This document shows, one piece after another, positions 21,226 through 30,463 of a DNA stretch of 33,372 nucleotides. The stretch is from Bacteroidaceae bacterium (GTDB lineage: Bacteria > Bacteroidota > Bacteroidia > Bacteroidales > Bacteroidaceae): positions 1-33,372 of the forward strand of contig JAFTEV010000072.1 in the NCBI GenBank assembly GCA_017453465.1. Direction: 5' to 3'. Each line of letters begins with the position of its first letter. Position 1 is the first letter of the stretch. Made by a program: the position numbers and the translations under genes. Below the pieces are notes generated by a model. That model was not told where the DNA came from. It made no database searches and saw only the letters and a list, made by a program, of their open reading frames with translations.

Positions 21226-24200
21226 TTATGGGCAGTGGCAGACGGTGGTGTCGATGAGCTGCTTGAAGATGGGGACACGGCTGAGGAGCGGACGGCAGCC
21301 CAGCAGGAGCAGTTGCTCACGCGCACGGGTCAGCGCCACGTTCAGTTTGCGGTCGATGAGGTGACCGTTTTCCAGGAAAGTATTGTTGGTGAGGAAGTCC
21401 AGCTGGTATGCGTGCTGGACGGTGAAACCATAGATGATGACATCGCGCTCGCTGCCTTGGTAGCGTTCCACGGTGTCGATGGTGATGAATTGCCAAGGCT
21501 TGGTGTCGGCAGCGGAAGGGCATTCGGCGCGGAAGCGGCGTTCTATCTCGCGGCGCACGACTGCTATCTGGTTGCGGTAGGGGACGATGATGCCCACCGT
21601 TTCTTCGGGCACAAAGGGGCGGGCGTTCTTTGTGTAGAGGCTGTAAACGGCACACACGGCTTCGGCTATGCGCTCCGCCTCGTTCTGGTTCACCTTGGCC
21701 GAAAGGCTGTGCTGCGGTGTGGGCACGTCGAGAAAGGCAATGCGGCGCGTGGCAAGCAGTCCCTCCATGCCGTCGGCCTTGTGATTTGCAAAAGGCAATG
21801 GCCGCTCCTGGTGGGGCAAAGGCACAACGCCGAGCAGCCCTTCGTAGAAGTTGTCGCAAGCAAACTGGGCCACGTCGCGGTGCATTCGGCCCTGACGGGT
21901 GAAGCGTTCTATGAGTTCGGGTGGAGACACGCGCAACAGCCGCTCGAAGAGGGAGTTGCGGCAGTTGGTCAGTCCGATGGCGTTCAGCGACGACTGGCTC
22001 ACACTGGACTCTTCCTCGGTCTGGCTGACGACAGCGGGCAGTTGTTTGTGGTCGCCAATGAGGTAAAACCGCCGCACACTGTTCTCGGCCCCGCATTTGG
22101 CTGAGAGTATGCCCAGCAGGTGAGGTTCCAGAATCTGGGAAGCCTCATCTACAATGGCCAGCGTGAAGGGTCGCAGTTGCAGGATTTCTTGGTGCGCAGT
22201 GATGGAGGTAGTCGTTCCCACCACGATGCGAGCCGTGAGCAGGAGCTGGCGAATCTGTGCCACATTGGAGCAGTCCTTCACTTTCTCCTCCAGCAGATAA
22301 GGTCTGTACCCGTCGGGACAGGACAGCCGACTGCCGATGCGCACAAAGTCGAGGCCGTCCTTCACGAGCTTCGAGCAGATTTCATCAATGGCGCGGTTGG
22401 TGTAGGAAAGCAACAGCACGGAGCCGCCCTGTGTTGCCAGCTCGCCGCGCAACTGCTTCATCAGGCCGAAGCTGGTCTTCCCCGTGCCCGGAGGCCCTAT
22501 CAGGATGGAGTAGTCCTGTGCCGTGGGTCGCCGCTGAGCCAGCAACAGGTCGCGGCGGTCCTTTCTCGCCGTCAGGAAAGCAAAGAGTGAGCGATAGAGA
22601 GCCGAGAAAGACGAGTCCATGAAGTCGTGCTCCACCGCCCACAGCGTATCGCCGTCCTGCTGGAACAGGTCGCGGTTCTTCTGCGAAGCCCTTAGCAGCA
22701 GACGCAGACTGTCTGTCTTTATCTCCTCAATGGACGCACGGAACACCATGCCTCGGCGCACGTCGGGCAGGGCTTCACGCGCATACTTATATAATATAAC
22801 GATGTCGCCGACACGGAAGTTGGGCAGGTAGTCGCCATCGGTTTCGGGCACCAGCAGTTCCACAGTGTCCACGCCCTCCGTGCCTTCCGCAGCCAGGACC
22901 GACAGGCCGTAGAAGATGTTGCCAGCCAGTCGTTTCTCGTCCAGCGTGCAGTTCCATAGCGCACTGAATCCACTGGCCTCCTTGCGCGAATTGCCTATCT
23001 TGGCCAGCACATGCTCGCGCTGCACAAACGTGAAGAGGCGGAAAAAGTAGTCGCGCTCCAGCGGCGTGGCGGCCTGGATGGTGTGAAGTTTCTGCTCGAT
23101 AGGCGGCAGGAGGTATTGCTTCGTAAAGCGGTCGTTCAGGCGCAGCACATTCAGTTTGTCCACGGTGAGCGTCTCCAGCAGCCTCGCCCCACCCCGACTG
23201 AGGTGGAACTCCATCCAGACCACCTGATTCCTCACGCGCAGAATCTCGAACAAGAGCTTCGGGGCGGCTGCCTCTTTGATGAGACCGTCGGGATACTTGG
23301 AATAGAGCAGGAAGCAAGACACTTCGTTGTTGCGCAGACCGAAGCCGTAGTGCAGCAGGGCCAGATAGAGCAACATCTGGCAATAGTGCTTCTGCACGTG
23401 CCCACCCGTCTTGTAGTCGCGCTTGCCCGACTTCTGCTCCATCAGCACACGGTAGTCGCTCTGCAGCAAGTCCATACGCCCCTGCACGCCAAGCATTTCG
23501 CAGAAGAACGAGGGTTCGAGCAGAATCTTCTCGGCATCAATCAGGCGGTCTTCCGCAAAGGCCGTGTGCAGAATCTCGCTGATGTTCTGCCGCTGCTGCT
23601 GTGCATCGTCGTGGAAGCCCGCCATGTCGTCGGGACAGCTGGCAAGGCTCAGGGCGTTGGCCCGAAAGAATGTCGCCGCGCTCTCCCTGTAGGGCACGGG
23701 CACAGGAGAGTTCAGCCGCTCGTCCAGCAATTGACTGGCAAAGTTTCCCAACAGAATGGGCCGCGTCGGGCTGTGGGGTTCCAGCTTCCGCAGCAAGTAG
23801 TTGTAGGCCGTTGCGCCGTAGGGCTGGAAACACTCGGCAAGGCTCGAAATGTCCATCAGATAGTCGGGCTGATAGATGATGAGTTCGGGGTAACACACGC
23901 CGTCCTTCATGTAGGGCCGCACGAGATTGAGCTGGTCACCCTTCGAGAGCAAACTGCCCACGTACTGCCAGTTGCCCAGGAAGTTGCTGTCCGTACGGTA
24001 GCACACCTTCAGCTGTCCAGCCTCATCGCCGTCGGGCAAAGCGTAAATGTAGTAGGCATCCCACGACACGACTGACACACGGAGGTACGACACGGTCGAC
24101 TGCTCACTCGCAGGGCGGCGGGCCAGGTCTCTGGGCAGGGCGGCCAACAGGCGGTCGGGCACCGGCTCCCCAAAGGCACGGCTGAAGAACTCGGTCACGG

Positions 24201-24501
24201 CCTTCAGGTCGTATGGAAAAAGGGCTTCGGGAAACTGCTGCCCACGCACTCTGCCACGGAAGGCATTGACCGCAGCAATCAGTCCCTCGTTCAGCCCGAC
24301 ACTCTGCGCCACGTAGGTGAAACGGGCGAAAGCGCCGGAAAAGTCCAGCCGATTGTCTGCCGTCAAGGTCATCAACGCTTCGTTGAACACACGGTACAGC
24401 TCGGTGTAGCACTCTGCCAGCGTGAAGCCCAAGGCTCTCCCCTGCCGCATGTCCAAGACCTGCAGCAGTTCGGCATAGAAGTATGTGGCCGATTTGTTCA
24501 T
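21226..24501 (-). CDS. Dna2-like nuclease and superfamily 1 helicase
   Basis: 1091 residues from the ATG at 24501, which has a strong ribosome site (GGGAGG); a GTG two codons upstream is too close to it. Residues about 335-375 hold a Cas4/RecB-type nuclease core: GRMDLL, then MEQKSG, then QMLLYLALL (the D, E-x-K and Q-x-x-x-Y pattern). The second half is an SF1 helicase of the AAA_11/AAA_12 type: Walker A GPPGTGKTS (about 672), VDEASQ, GDHKQLP, ERYQGSERD and VALTRARE. Probably a host DNA-repair or replication enzyme in the cytoplasm. It follows tatC by 10 bp and is probably co-transcribed with tatA-tatC. A role in defence against mobile DNA is possible but not shown. Confidence 0.85.
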   Translation of the reverse strand: MNKSATYFYAELLQVLDMRQGRALGFTLAECYTELYRVFNEALMTLTADNRLDFSGAFARFTYVAQSVGLNEGLIAAVNAFRGRVRGQQFPEALFPYDLKAVTEFFSRAFGEPVPDRLLAALPRDLARRPASEQSTVSYLRVSVVSWDAYYIYALPDGDEAGQLKVCYRTDSNFLGNWQYVGSLLSKGDQLNLVRPYMKDGVCYPELIIYQPDYLMDISSLAECFQPYGATAYNYLLRKLEPHSPTRPILLGNFASQLLDERLNSPVPVPYRESAATFFRANALSLASCPDDMAGFHDDAQQQRQNISEILHTAFAEDRLIDAEKILLEPSFFCEMLGVQGRMDLLQSDYRVLMEQKSGKRDYKTGGHVQKHYCQMLLYLALLHYGFGLRNNEVSCFLLYSKYPDGLIKEAAAPKLLFEILRVRNQVVWMEFHLSRGGARLLETLTVDKLNVLRLNDRFTKQYLLPPIEQKLHTIQAATPLERDYFFRLFTFVQREHVLAKIGNSRKEASGFSALWNCTLDEKRLAGNIFYGLSVLAAEGTEGVDTVELLVPETDGDYLPNFRVGDIVILYKYAREALPDVRRGMVFRASIEEIKTDSLRLLLRASQKNRDLFQQDGDTLWAVEHDFMDSSFSALYRSLFAFLTARKDRRDLLLAQRRPTAQDYSILIGPPGTGKTSFGLMKQLRGELATQGGSVLLLSYTNRAIDEICSKLVKDGLDFVRIGSRLSCPDGYRPYLLEEKVKDCSNVAQIRQLLLTARIVVGTTTSITAHQEILQLRPFTLAIVDEASQILEPHLLGILSAKCGAENSVRRFYLIGDHKQLPAVVSQTEEESSVSQSSLNAIGLTNCRNSLFERLLRVSPPELIERFTRQGRMHRDVAQFACDNFYEGLLGVVPLPHQERPLPFANHKADGMEGLLATRRIAFLDVPTPQHSLSAKVNQNEAERIAEAVCAVYSLYTKNARPFVPEETVGIIVPYRNQIAVVRREIERRFRAECPSAADTKPWQFITIDTVERYQGSERDVIIYGFTVQHAYQLDFLTNNTFLENGHLIDRKLNVALTRAREQLLLLGCRPLLSRVPIFKQLIDTTVCHCP

Positions 24502-24511
24502 TCCCACCTCC

Positions 24512-25195
24512 CTATCTCTTCACCAGCCAGATGCTCACTTCGTAGAGCAGGTACATCGGCACCGAAACAATCATCAGCGTGAAAGCGTCGCTCGTCGGGG
24601 TGATGATGGCTGCCACGACCACGATGAACACAATGGCGTGGCGGCGATACTGGCGCATGAGCGAACCGTTGATGATGCCCATCTTGCCCAGGAGCCATGT
24701 GATGACGGGGATTTCAAACACTGCGCCCATCATCAGACAAAGCACCATCAGCGTGTCAACGTAGCTCTGCAACGAAATCATATTGGCTACGTCGGCTGAC
24801 ACTTGGTAATTGCCCAGGAACGTAAAGGTAATGGGAAACACGACAAAGTAACTGAACGCCGTGCCCAGCATGAACATGAGGTAGCCGCTCAGTACCACGT
24901 GGGTAGCATAGCGTTTTTCGTTCTGATAAAGGGCTGGTGCCACAAAGCGATAGACCTCGAAGAGCACGTAGGGTGCAGCGACCAGCAGCCCCGCATAGAA
25001 GCTGACCATCATGTGAATGACAAATTGCGAAGTCAGCTCCGTGTTGATGAGCTGCACGGCTGGGTCTTTCGGAGCCAGCACCACAGCGAACACCTCGTCC
25101 TTAAAGGCAAAGGCGAGGCAAGCCACAACTGCCACTACAGCCAGACACCGCAGCAGCACCGAGCGCAGTTCGTCAAGATGGTCCCAGAAAGTCAC
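24512..25195 (-). CDS. tatC: Twin-arginine translocase subunit TatC
   Basis: A 227-residue integral membrane protein with about six hydrophobic segments. The N-terminal FWDHLDELR motif, which binds twin-arginine signal peptides, and the conserved F-E-V-Y-R-F-V-A-P-A-L and PTSDAFT segments are visible. It exports folded proteins across the inner membrane with TatA. The start is GTG at 25195. It lies 28 bp downstream of tatA, and the helicase gene follows closely. Confidence 0.95.
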   Translation of the reverse strand: MTFWDHLDELRSVLLRCLAVVAVVACLAFAFKDEVFAVVLAPKDPAVQLINTELTSQFVIHMMVSFYAGLLVAAPYVLFEVYRFVAPALYQNEKRYATHVVLSGYLMFMLGTAFSYFVVFPITFTFLGNYQVSADVANMISLQSYVDTLMVLCLMMGAVFEIPVITWLLGKMGIINGSLMRQYRRHAIVFIVVVAAIITPTSDAFTLMIVSVPMYLLYEVSIWLVKR

Positions 25196-25223
25196 GTCAA
25201 TTTACAATTGGACAATTTGCAAC

Positions 25224-25439
25224 TTACGCCTGAGCCGTTTCCTCTGGTTTCTGGTCCGCTTTCGGTTCGTCTTTCACCGCAGTCTCCATCTCCTTCATGC
25301 CGTCCTTGAAGGCACGCACACCTTGTCCTGCGCCGCGCATGAGTTCTGGAATCTTCTTGGCACCAAAGAGCAGGAGCACAATGATAAGGATAATGATGAG
25401 CTCCTGTCCACCAAGACCCATAAACAACAGGTTTTGCAT
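25224..25439 (-). CDS. tatA: Twin-arginine translocase subunit TatA
   Basis: A 71-residue protein with one N-terminal membrane helix and the hallmark [23 protein letters not shown] amphipathic helix region (shown in part), then an acidic, lysine- and proline-rich tail. It forms the translocation pore with TatC. It starts the minus-strand order tatA, tatC, helicase. The hydrophobic helix lacks a conserved Glu in the TatB position, so one TatA/E-type protein probably serves both roles, as in many Bacteroidetes. Confidence 0.93.
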   Translation of the reverse strand: MQNLLFMGLGGQELIIILIIVLLLFGAKKIPELMRGAGQGVRAFKDGMKEMETAVKDEPKADQKPEETAQA

Positions 25440-25458
25440 ATCTGTGCGATTTATCTGT

Positions 25459-26508
25459 TTACTTTTTTCCTTTTTTGTTTCCCCACTTCTCCAGCCGCTT
25501 ATACTCCGCCTTGGTCAGTCGCATGAACGAACCATGCTGCGGTGCAGCCACGCCCTCAATGGTCACGGGGTCGTGGAAGTTACGCAGATACTTGTCTGCC
25601 TGACAGATGCGATACTGCCGGGGCTTCGTGCTGTACTGGATGTAAGCCACTCGCCAGCCCTCTTCGCCCGGTATCTGAAACGCGCTGCTTCCTTCACACT
25701 TCTTGTTGCCCTCAAAGTTCACGAAGTCCCGCTCGTCTGGCTCCGGGTAGGGACCCGTCAGCCGCTCGCTGCTGGTTTGGAAAATGCCGGGGTGCCCCCC
25801 TTCCTTCTTGATGAGCATGTGGTATCGCCCGTCGCTCTCAAGGTAGTTGATGTCGGCATCGATTGTGGCGTAGCCCCAGTCGAACAACAGGCGGGGCTTG
25901 GTCAGACGTGTGAACGAATGGTCGGCGTAACTGTAGTACATGCGGTCATACTGCTCTCCGTCGTCGGGATTCCACATGGAGTAGTACACCATGTATCCAC
26001 CCTGCGTGCCGTCGGGCCACACATACTGCGGGTCCCAGAAGACCTGCGGCGCCCACACCCGTTTGACGGTACTCCAGTTGCGGTACACATCGGGCGCGTC
26101 GGGGTCGCAGAATATCTCGGCTCCGCGACGAAAGTCAAACGTCGTACTCTCCCACTGAATCAGGTCGTCACTGCGGAGCAGGTTGATTCCGTAATTGAAC
26201 CAAGTGCGGCTCTTGTGGTTCGCCATGTCGGTCGTGACCATGAGGTACCCCTTGCCGCTGTCACTCTTGCGGCAGATGTAGGCATCCCGCGCTCCGCCCT
26301 CAATGGCACTGAGCCGCTCCGTGTCATAGACCTCGCCGCCGTCCAGCAGGTCGTGGTAGTGCAGACCGTCGCGACTCAGCGCGTAGGCAGTCCACTCCCC
26401 CGCCCCCGACATGTGGCAGTAGAGGAATCCATAATCACCCCGCTGCAGGTTTTGTCCCTGCAGCGCAGCGGCCAGCATGAGGCCGCCCAGTGTTGTCAGT
26501 AGTTTCAT
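25459..26508 (-). CDS. Secreted GH43-type glycosidase
   Basis: 349 residues from the ATG at 26508 with a signal peptide ([18 protein letters not shown]). The mature part has the repeated W-x-P/DPQ and SxDGL blade patterns of a five-bladed propeller: a DAYICRKS segment, [34 protein letters not shown] and [11 protein letters not shown], whose Glu is a candidate general acid. This fits family 43 (arabinosidase/xylosidase-like) or a related clan F family; the substrate cannot be read from the sequence. It acts outside the cytoplasm on plant-type polysaccharides. A TATCTTTG box at 26552-26559 is its likely promoter -7 region. Confidence 0.75.
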   Translation of the reverse strand: MKLLTTLGGLMLAAALQGQNLQRGDYGFLYCHMSGAGEWTAYALSRDGLHYHDLLDGGEVYDTERLSAIEGGARDAYICRKSDSGKGYLMVTTDMANHKSRTWFNYGINLLRSDDLIQWESTTFDFRRGAEIFCDPDAPDVYRNWSTVKRVWAPQVFWDPQYVWPDGTQGGYMVYYSMWNPDDGEQYDRMYYSYADHSFTRLTKPRLLFDWGYATIDADINYLESDGRYHMLIKKEGGHPGIFQTSSERLTGPYPEPDERDFVNFEGNKKCEGSSAFQIPGEEGWRVAYIQYSTKPRQYRICQADKYLRNFHDPVTIEGVAAPQHGSFMRLTKAEYKRLEKWGNKKGKK

Positions 26509-26525
26509 AAACAAGATTCACTTTA

Positions 26526-26574
26526 TTTCGTGCAACATGAGAAAGAATGCTCAAAGATAGGCAATTCGCACGAA
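26526..26574 (-). promoter_or_regulatory. Promoter box flanked by an inverted repeat, upstream of the GH43 gene
   Basis: TATCTTTG (26552-26559) on the minus strand lies between TTTCGTGC (26526-26533) and GCACGAAA (26567-26574), an 8-bp inverted repeat. The -33 box is not consensus, so an activator, perhaps responding to sugar, may bind the repeat. Confidence 0.4.
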
Positions 26575-26607
26575 ACACACAGCAGAATCAAGTTTTTTTA
26601 ACACAAA

Positions 26608-28587
26608 TCAGAACTGAATCAGCCAGCGCGTCTCGGTCAGCGGCTTGGCAGTGCCGTCGGCCAGCACACGCCCATCAGCATCCAGCAGTCGTATCTCTGT
26701 GAAGGGTTCGGTGCCAGACTCCACATCCACCGCGAAGCAAAGGTGCTGCAGGCGGACTGCATCCACAGGCTCCGTCAGCCGAATCTCCAGCAGCGACTGC
26801 TCGGCACTGTAGCCAAAGTCGAAATCCACCGTGCGGCGGAAGTTCCAGAAATCGCCGAAGTCCTCAAAGTTATACAGTCCCACGCGGTTACGGTCGGTCA
26901 TCTCCACCAGCATCTTCTCAGCCTCCATCTTCCAGGAACGGTTGGGGTGAATCAGCAGAATGGCCGGTGCGTAGTTTCCTTGCAGTTTGCTCTGCACGGC
27001 GTGCCACATAGCGGGCTTCTCCATCCAGTTCTCGGCATTGATGGGCGAAGAACTGATGACGTCGGAAATGTGGAGTGGCATCTGCAGCACACCGTTGAAG
27101 TCGCCACTCCAGTCGTTGCCCAGCCGCTCGCGGAATGGGAACTCGCTCAGCACATCGCCCGCCGAGTAGCAGGAGGCAAAGCTGTAGCCGCCCATCTGCT
27201 CTGCTTCGGGGATGTTCTTGTTCATGCACAAATGGCCCGTGCGGAAGGAGCGCACCTGATTTTGCAGGTCGTTCTCGATGATTTGCTTCGACATTACCAC
27301 CTCGACCCAGGTGGAGCCGCCCGTGGTCGTGCCTGTGGCGGTGCTGTCCTTCTCGTGGTGTGCCACGGCAGCGTAAGCCTCCCTCGTCGTCACCGTCATT
27401 GGGAAGCGGTCGGTCTGGCTAAAGTCGGGGAAGTGGCACACACTGTGGCTCCCCACCGTGTGGCCATCGGCGAGCAAGAGCCGCGCCTTGGGCATCGTCA
27501 CGTCGTCATAGAAGGCAGAGAGGTAGCCGGCATCACGGAAGTAGTGGACTGTCAAGAAGTAATGGGCCTTCAACTTCAGTGCGCGCTCATACTCAGACAT
27601 GTAGAACATCGAGTCGTATGCAGTGCGCGAGTCGCAGTCGTGGGTCGGGATAATGAGCGATTCGTAGCCGTCGGGGATTGTGAATTTCCACACACTCACC
27701 TTGCGATGCTTGGCGCAGACCGAGCGGATGAACAGCGGCACCACATCGGCTGAAGGCTCGTAGGCATTCGACGTGCTCCGCTGCGCCTCGAAGTCCTTGT
27801 TCAGCTGCGACCGCTGTATGATGTCGCGCCAGCGGAACCCGAAAGTATAAACCGCGCCACGCCCCAGCGAGCGGCGCACCACGGCGTTCTCGCCCGTCTC
27901 GTAGTGAGCCAGCACCTGCGTGGCAGAGTCTTCCGTCAGCGTGTAGGCGTATGTCTTGATGCTCTCGCCACTCAGTCGCTTGCCACGGCCCAGCGATGTC
28001 ACGCGCTCCTCGTCCGTGTCGATGTACTCCAGCTCCTTGTCGGCCCAGTGGCTGGGTGCCCACACCAACTGGTAGCGGTTCTTTCCCGACGCAGCCTTCT
28101 CTATACCGTAGAGCTGACGGCAAGCTGTGTGCACCGCGCTGGAACCGCTCACGGCCAGCGGAGCCTGCGACACCAGCACGCCGCCGGCCTCAACCCAGCG
28201 GCGCAGGGAGTCGTATTGCGCTTCGCTGAAAGTGCTGTTCCCCACCTCCGAAGAAAGCACGATGACCCCGCCCGTCTCGATGGCATCCGTGAGGGAGGCG
28301 GTCGTGACGAAGGGCACACCGGCCAGCTCCAGCATGTAGTCCGCAGAATAGACGTTGCGCGTGCTCAGTTCGTTCTCGCGTGCGCCGAAAGTCACGTCGA
28401 GCAGCACAGCACGCGGCTGCCGCTGCGGATGGAGCGCGGCTTCCTGCTGCTCCAGATAAGTAGAAATCAAGTCTGTAATGTCAGCGACCGTCACTTTACC
28501 GTCACCGTCCAAATCACCCAAAATCTGTGCATTGACAATGAAGGCCACAGCCCATGCCAGTGCTAATGAAATCAATGCTCTTTTCAT
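26608..28587 (-). CDS. Secreted dockerin/deacetylase-like protein
   Basis: 659 residues from the ATG at 28587 (good ribosome site AAAGG); an upstream extension of 48 codons is unlikely. A signal peptide (MKRALISLALAWAVAFIVNAQ) is followed at once by a type I dockerin-like EF-hand (LGDLDGDGKVTVADITDLI). Then comes a Rossmann-like domain resembling a class I amidotransferase fold (about 50-290), then a NodB-type deacetylase domain with IPTHDCDS and HTVGSHSVCHF, the usual metal-binding Asp and His residues. The C-terminal part is beta-rich. It probably acts on cell-surface or dietary polysaccharide. Only one dockerin motif is clear, so use in a cellulosome-like complex is doubtful. Confidence 0.7.
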   Translation of the reverse strand: MKRALISLALAWAVAFIVNAQILGDLDGDGKVTVADITDLISTYLEQQEAALHPQRQPRAVLLDVTFGARENELSTRNVYSADYMLELAGVPFVTTASLTDAIETGGVIVLSSEVGNSTFSEAQYDSLRRWVEAGGVLVSQAPLAVSGSSAVHTACRQLYGIEKAASGKNRYQLVWAPSHWADKELEYIDTDEERVTSLGRGKRLSGESIKTYAYTLTEDSATQVLAHYETGENAVVRRSLGRGAVYTFGFRWRDIIQRSQLNKDFEAQRSTSNAYEPSADVVPLFIRSVCAKHRKVSVWKFTIPDGYESLIIPTHDCDSRTAYDSMFYMSEYERALKLKAHYFLTVHYFRDAGYLSAFYDDVTMPKARLLLADGHTVGSHSVCHFPDFSQTDRFPMTVTTREAYAAVAHHEKDSTATGTTTGGSTWVEVVMSKQIIENDLQNQVRSFRTGHLCMNKNIPEAEQMGGYSFASCYSAGDVLSEFPFRERLGNDWSGDFNGVLQMPLHISDVISSSPINAENWMEKPAMWHAVQSKLQGNYAPAILLIHPNRSWKMEAEKMLVEMTDRNRVGLYNFEDFGDFWNFRRTVDFDFGYSAEQSLLEIRLTEPVDAVRLQHLCFAVDVESGTEPFTEIRLLDADGRVLADGTAKPLTETRWLIQF

Positions 28588-28677
28588 TCCTTTCACCTTA
28601 AAATTTCTATGTCGCCGTGCTGCCCATACATTCGGCAACACGGAGGAACCTTTCGCCATCAGTCCGCGAAAAGTGCT

Positions 28678-28686
28678 GCAAAGGTA
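28678..28686 (-). promoter_or_regulatory. Promoter -7 box upstream of the deacetylase gene
   Basis: TACCTTTGC on the minus strand about 90 bp upstream of the start codon; TTGC at 21 bases distance is a weak -33 box. It probably drives the dockerin/deacetylase gene. Confidence 0.45.
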
Positions 28687-28771
28687 CGACATTTCCATGA
28701 GAAATCGGCAACATTGCGTGTTTTTTAACACTGCGCTTCACACCAAACGCAGCGACATAGGCTTTTATTCT

Positions 28772-28854
28772 AAGAATCACACTTTGATTCTTAAGAATCA
28801 TTGTTTGATTCTTGTAAATCATTGTTTGATTCTTAAGAATCAAACAATGATTTA
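28772..28854. repeat. Palindromic 21-bp repeat array with a 40-bp perfect palindrome
   Basis: Three 21-bp units (28772-28792, 28793-28813, 28814-28834), each an imperfect palindrome with GATTCTT arms, are followed by an inverted unit. Together the last two make a perfect 40-bp palindrome at 28815-28854. The region 28688-28976 holds no gene; this array is its main feature. It may be a bidirectional terminator, a protein-binding array or a replication hotspot. Confidence 0.75.
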
Positions 28855-28970
28855 TAGTTTTATTGCCTATGCCGCAGCGTTCTGTATGAAGTGCGAGCAA
28901 GTTTCGTGTGTAGTTTGGGTGAATTTACGGCAAAGTCGAGCAAGAAAGGAAAACCAGCCGGACGGCGAAC

Positions 28971-29009
28971 CAAAAACCTCCCGAACTGCTTTCACAGCGG
29001 TTCGGGAGG
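28971..29009 (-). terminator. Terminator after the small secreted protein gene
   Basis: CCTCCCGAAC (28977-28986) pairs perfectly with GTTCGGGAGG (29000-29009); on the minus strand five T residues follow. It ends the gene at 29059-29493. Confidence 0.8.
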
Positions 29010-29058
29010 GGAAAAACTAACCTTTCTAACCTATGAATCATTACTTTCTGGGGGTGCG

Positions 29059-29493
29059 CTAACGGCTGAGGATTGCACCGATGACTGTGCCGATGACGGC
29101 TCCAGCTACGACTCCGGCGGGAGCTGCGTGCATGTGGTGGTGGGGTGGCACAGGAGCTGGTGGCGGTGGAGGAGGCACTGAGGCGCAGGGGGCGGGTCTG
29201 CCCACAACTACGTGCTCTACGACGCGAGGGGGCTGGTGTACGACTACAACGTCTCTGCCGCCACGGTTGTAACCCTGTGGTTGTGAGTTGCAGTAGCCCT
29301 GGGTGCGGCGATTGTCGTAGTTGCGACCCTGTCGGGATGCTGCGCCGTACATGTCGTCCTGGTTGCTGTAGCTTCCGCGACGGGGTGCAGACTGGGTGTA
29401 GGTCTGGCGATTATTGTAGTTGCCGCGCTGTGCGAAACAAGTTGTGGTGCTGAGCATCAACACTGTCATGAGGGTAAAAACTGTATTCTTCAT
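29059..29493 (-). CDS. Small secreted protein with glycine-zipper end
   Basis: 144 residues from the ATG at 29493 (MKNTVFTLMTVLMLSTTTCFAQ is a signal peptide); the upstream extension is not used. The mature part is rich in Tyr, Arg, Gln, Asn and Gly, then has a basic-proline segment (PPPPPPAPVPPHHH) and ends in a glycine zipper (GVVAGAVIGTVIGAIL), which could insert in the outer membrane. The function is unknown. Similar zipper proteins occur in Bacteroidetes envelopes. A TATCTTTG box lies at 29540-29547 upstream. Confidence 0.65.
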   Translation of the reverse strand: MKNTVFTLMTVLMLSTTTCFAQRGNYNNRQTYTQSAPRRGSYSNQDDMYGAASRQGRNYDNRRTQGYCNSQPQGYNRGGRDVVVVHQPPRVVEHVVVGRPAPCASVPPPPPPAPVPPHHHMHAAPAGVVAGAVIGTVIGAILSR

Positions 29494-29633
29494 AATGCTT
29501 ATCGTTTTGTGAGCCGAGGCTCGGTTAATGTTTCTGGTGCAAAGATAGGGGTAAAAAAAGAGCCGCGCACAGGTGAAAAACCTATGGCGGCGGGTATTTT
29601 TCCTATTTCGGGAGGATTTCCCTCCGGGGAGCA

Positions 29634-30368
29634 TCAGTGTCCGAACCTCTCTTGAGCCTCATGGTAGGTGTCGAGGCTGCCAATGTCGAAGCGGCCTGCA
29701 GTCATTGGCCAGGCGTGCACCGTGGTGTGGTCCACCATGTAGTGTGCAAGGTTGCCGGGCGCATCCTTGCCACAGCCGTTCTCCACACTGTGGCGCACGA
29801 GGTCGAGGTCTGCCTTCCTATATATATAAAAAGGTGGTACGGCCCAGTGCGATTTGGGCTGCTGCGGCTTTTCCTCCATGTTGAGCACGCGGTTTTGGTC
29901 GTCCAGCACGACTACGCCGGTGCGCTGCAACTTCTCCAGGGATGGTTGCTCGTGGCACATGATGCACGATGTGCCTTTCTGCTTTGCGAAGTCAACAAAC
30001 TCCTGGAATGAGAAGAAAAGGATGTTGTCGGCGGCTACGACCAGCAGGTCATCGTCTATCTGGAGCTTCTGCAAGGCAAAGAGCAGGTCGCAAACGGCTC
30101 CCAGCCGCGTCTCGTTGGTCTCCGTGCCGTCATCCACAATGGTGATGGGCTTGGTGTAGTGGGTCTGCAACTTCCACTGCTCGAAGTGGTGGGCAAACTT
30201 GTGATTGGTGATGACGATGTGTTCGTCAATGTCGGGAATGCGGTCGATGTCGTCCAACATTCGGCCCAGAATGCTGCTCTGCCCGATTTGCAGCAGTGGC
30301 TTGGGGAAATTCTTGGTCAGTTCGCCCAGACGAGTGGCGTAACCGGCAGCGATTACTATTGTCTTCAT
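29634..30368 (-). CDS. Sugar-1-phosphate nucleotidyltransferase
   Basis: A 244-residue enzyme of the RmlA/MobA-like NTP-transferase fold: AAGYATRLGELTKNFPKPLL at the start holds the nucleotide-binding GxxxRL and the FPKPL lysine, and VVAADNILF is the metal-binding Asp. It joins NTP and a sugar-1-phosphate to make NDP-sugar. It is the third gene in the order sugar kinase, epimerase, nucleotidyltransferase, so the likely partner product is the kinase's sugar-1-phosphate. UDP and uronic acid as substrates are inferred, not shown; dTDP or CDP use or a cell-wall role is possible. Confidence 0.8.
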   Translation of the reverse strand: MKTIVIAAGYATRLGELTKNFPKPLLQIGQSSILGRMLDDIDRIPDIDEHIVITNHKFAHHFEQWKLQTHYTKPITIVDDGTETNETRLGAVCDLLFALQKLQIDDDLLVVAADNILFFSFQEFVDFAKQKGTSCIMCHEQPSLEKLQRTGVVVLDDQNRVLNMEEKPQQPKSHWAVPPFYIYRKADLDLVRHSVENGCGKDAPGNLAHYMVDHTTVHAWPMTAGRFDIGSLDTYHEAQERFGH

Positions 30369-30373
30369 AAGGA

Positions 30374-30460
30374 TTAATTACGAATTACGAAATACGAATT
30401 ACGAATTACAAAACCAGCCGGATGGCCTTTCGTAATTCGGATTTCGTAATTCGGATTTAC
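30374..30460. repeat. Short inverted and direct repeat cluster between epimerase and nucleotidyltransferase genes
   Basis: The left part repeats ATTACGAA-type units (30374-30409) and the right part has two copies of TTTCGTAATTCGGA (about 30428-30455), which are inverted to the left units. The 95-bp gap can fold into a long hairpin. It may tune the transcription or stability of the operon. Confidence 0.55.
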
Positions 30461-30463
30461 TAT

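Noticed and set aside
21226-24501. Part of an anti-phage defence system
   Set aside because: The nuclease-helicase lies 10 bp after tatC and probably in its operon, without partner defence genes; a host repair role is the simpler reading, though not proven.
25224-25439. TatB instead of TatA
   Set aside because: The short length, FGAKKIPEL motif and lack of a long coiled tail fit TatA/E better than TatB.
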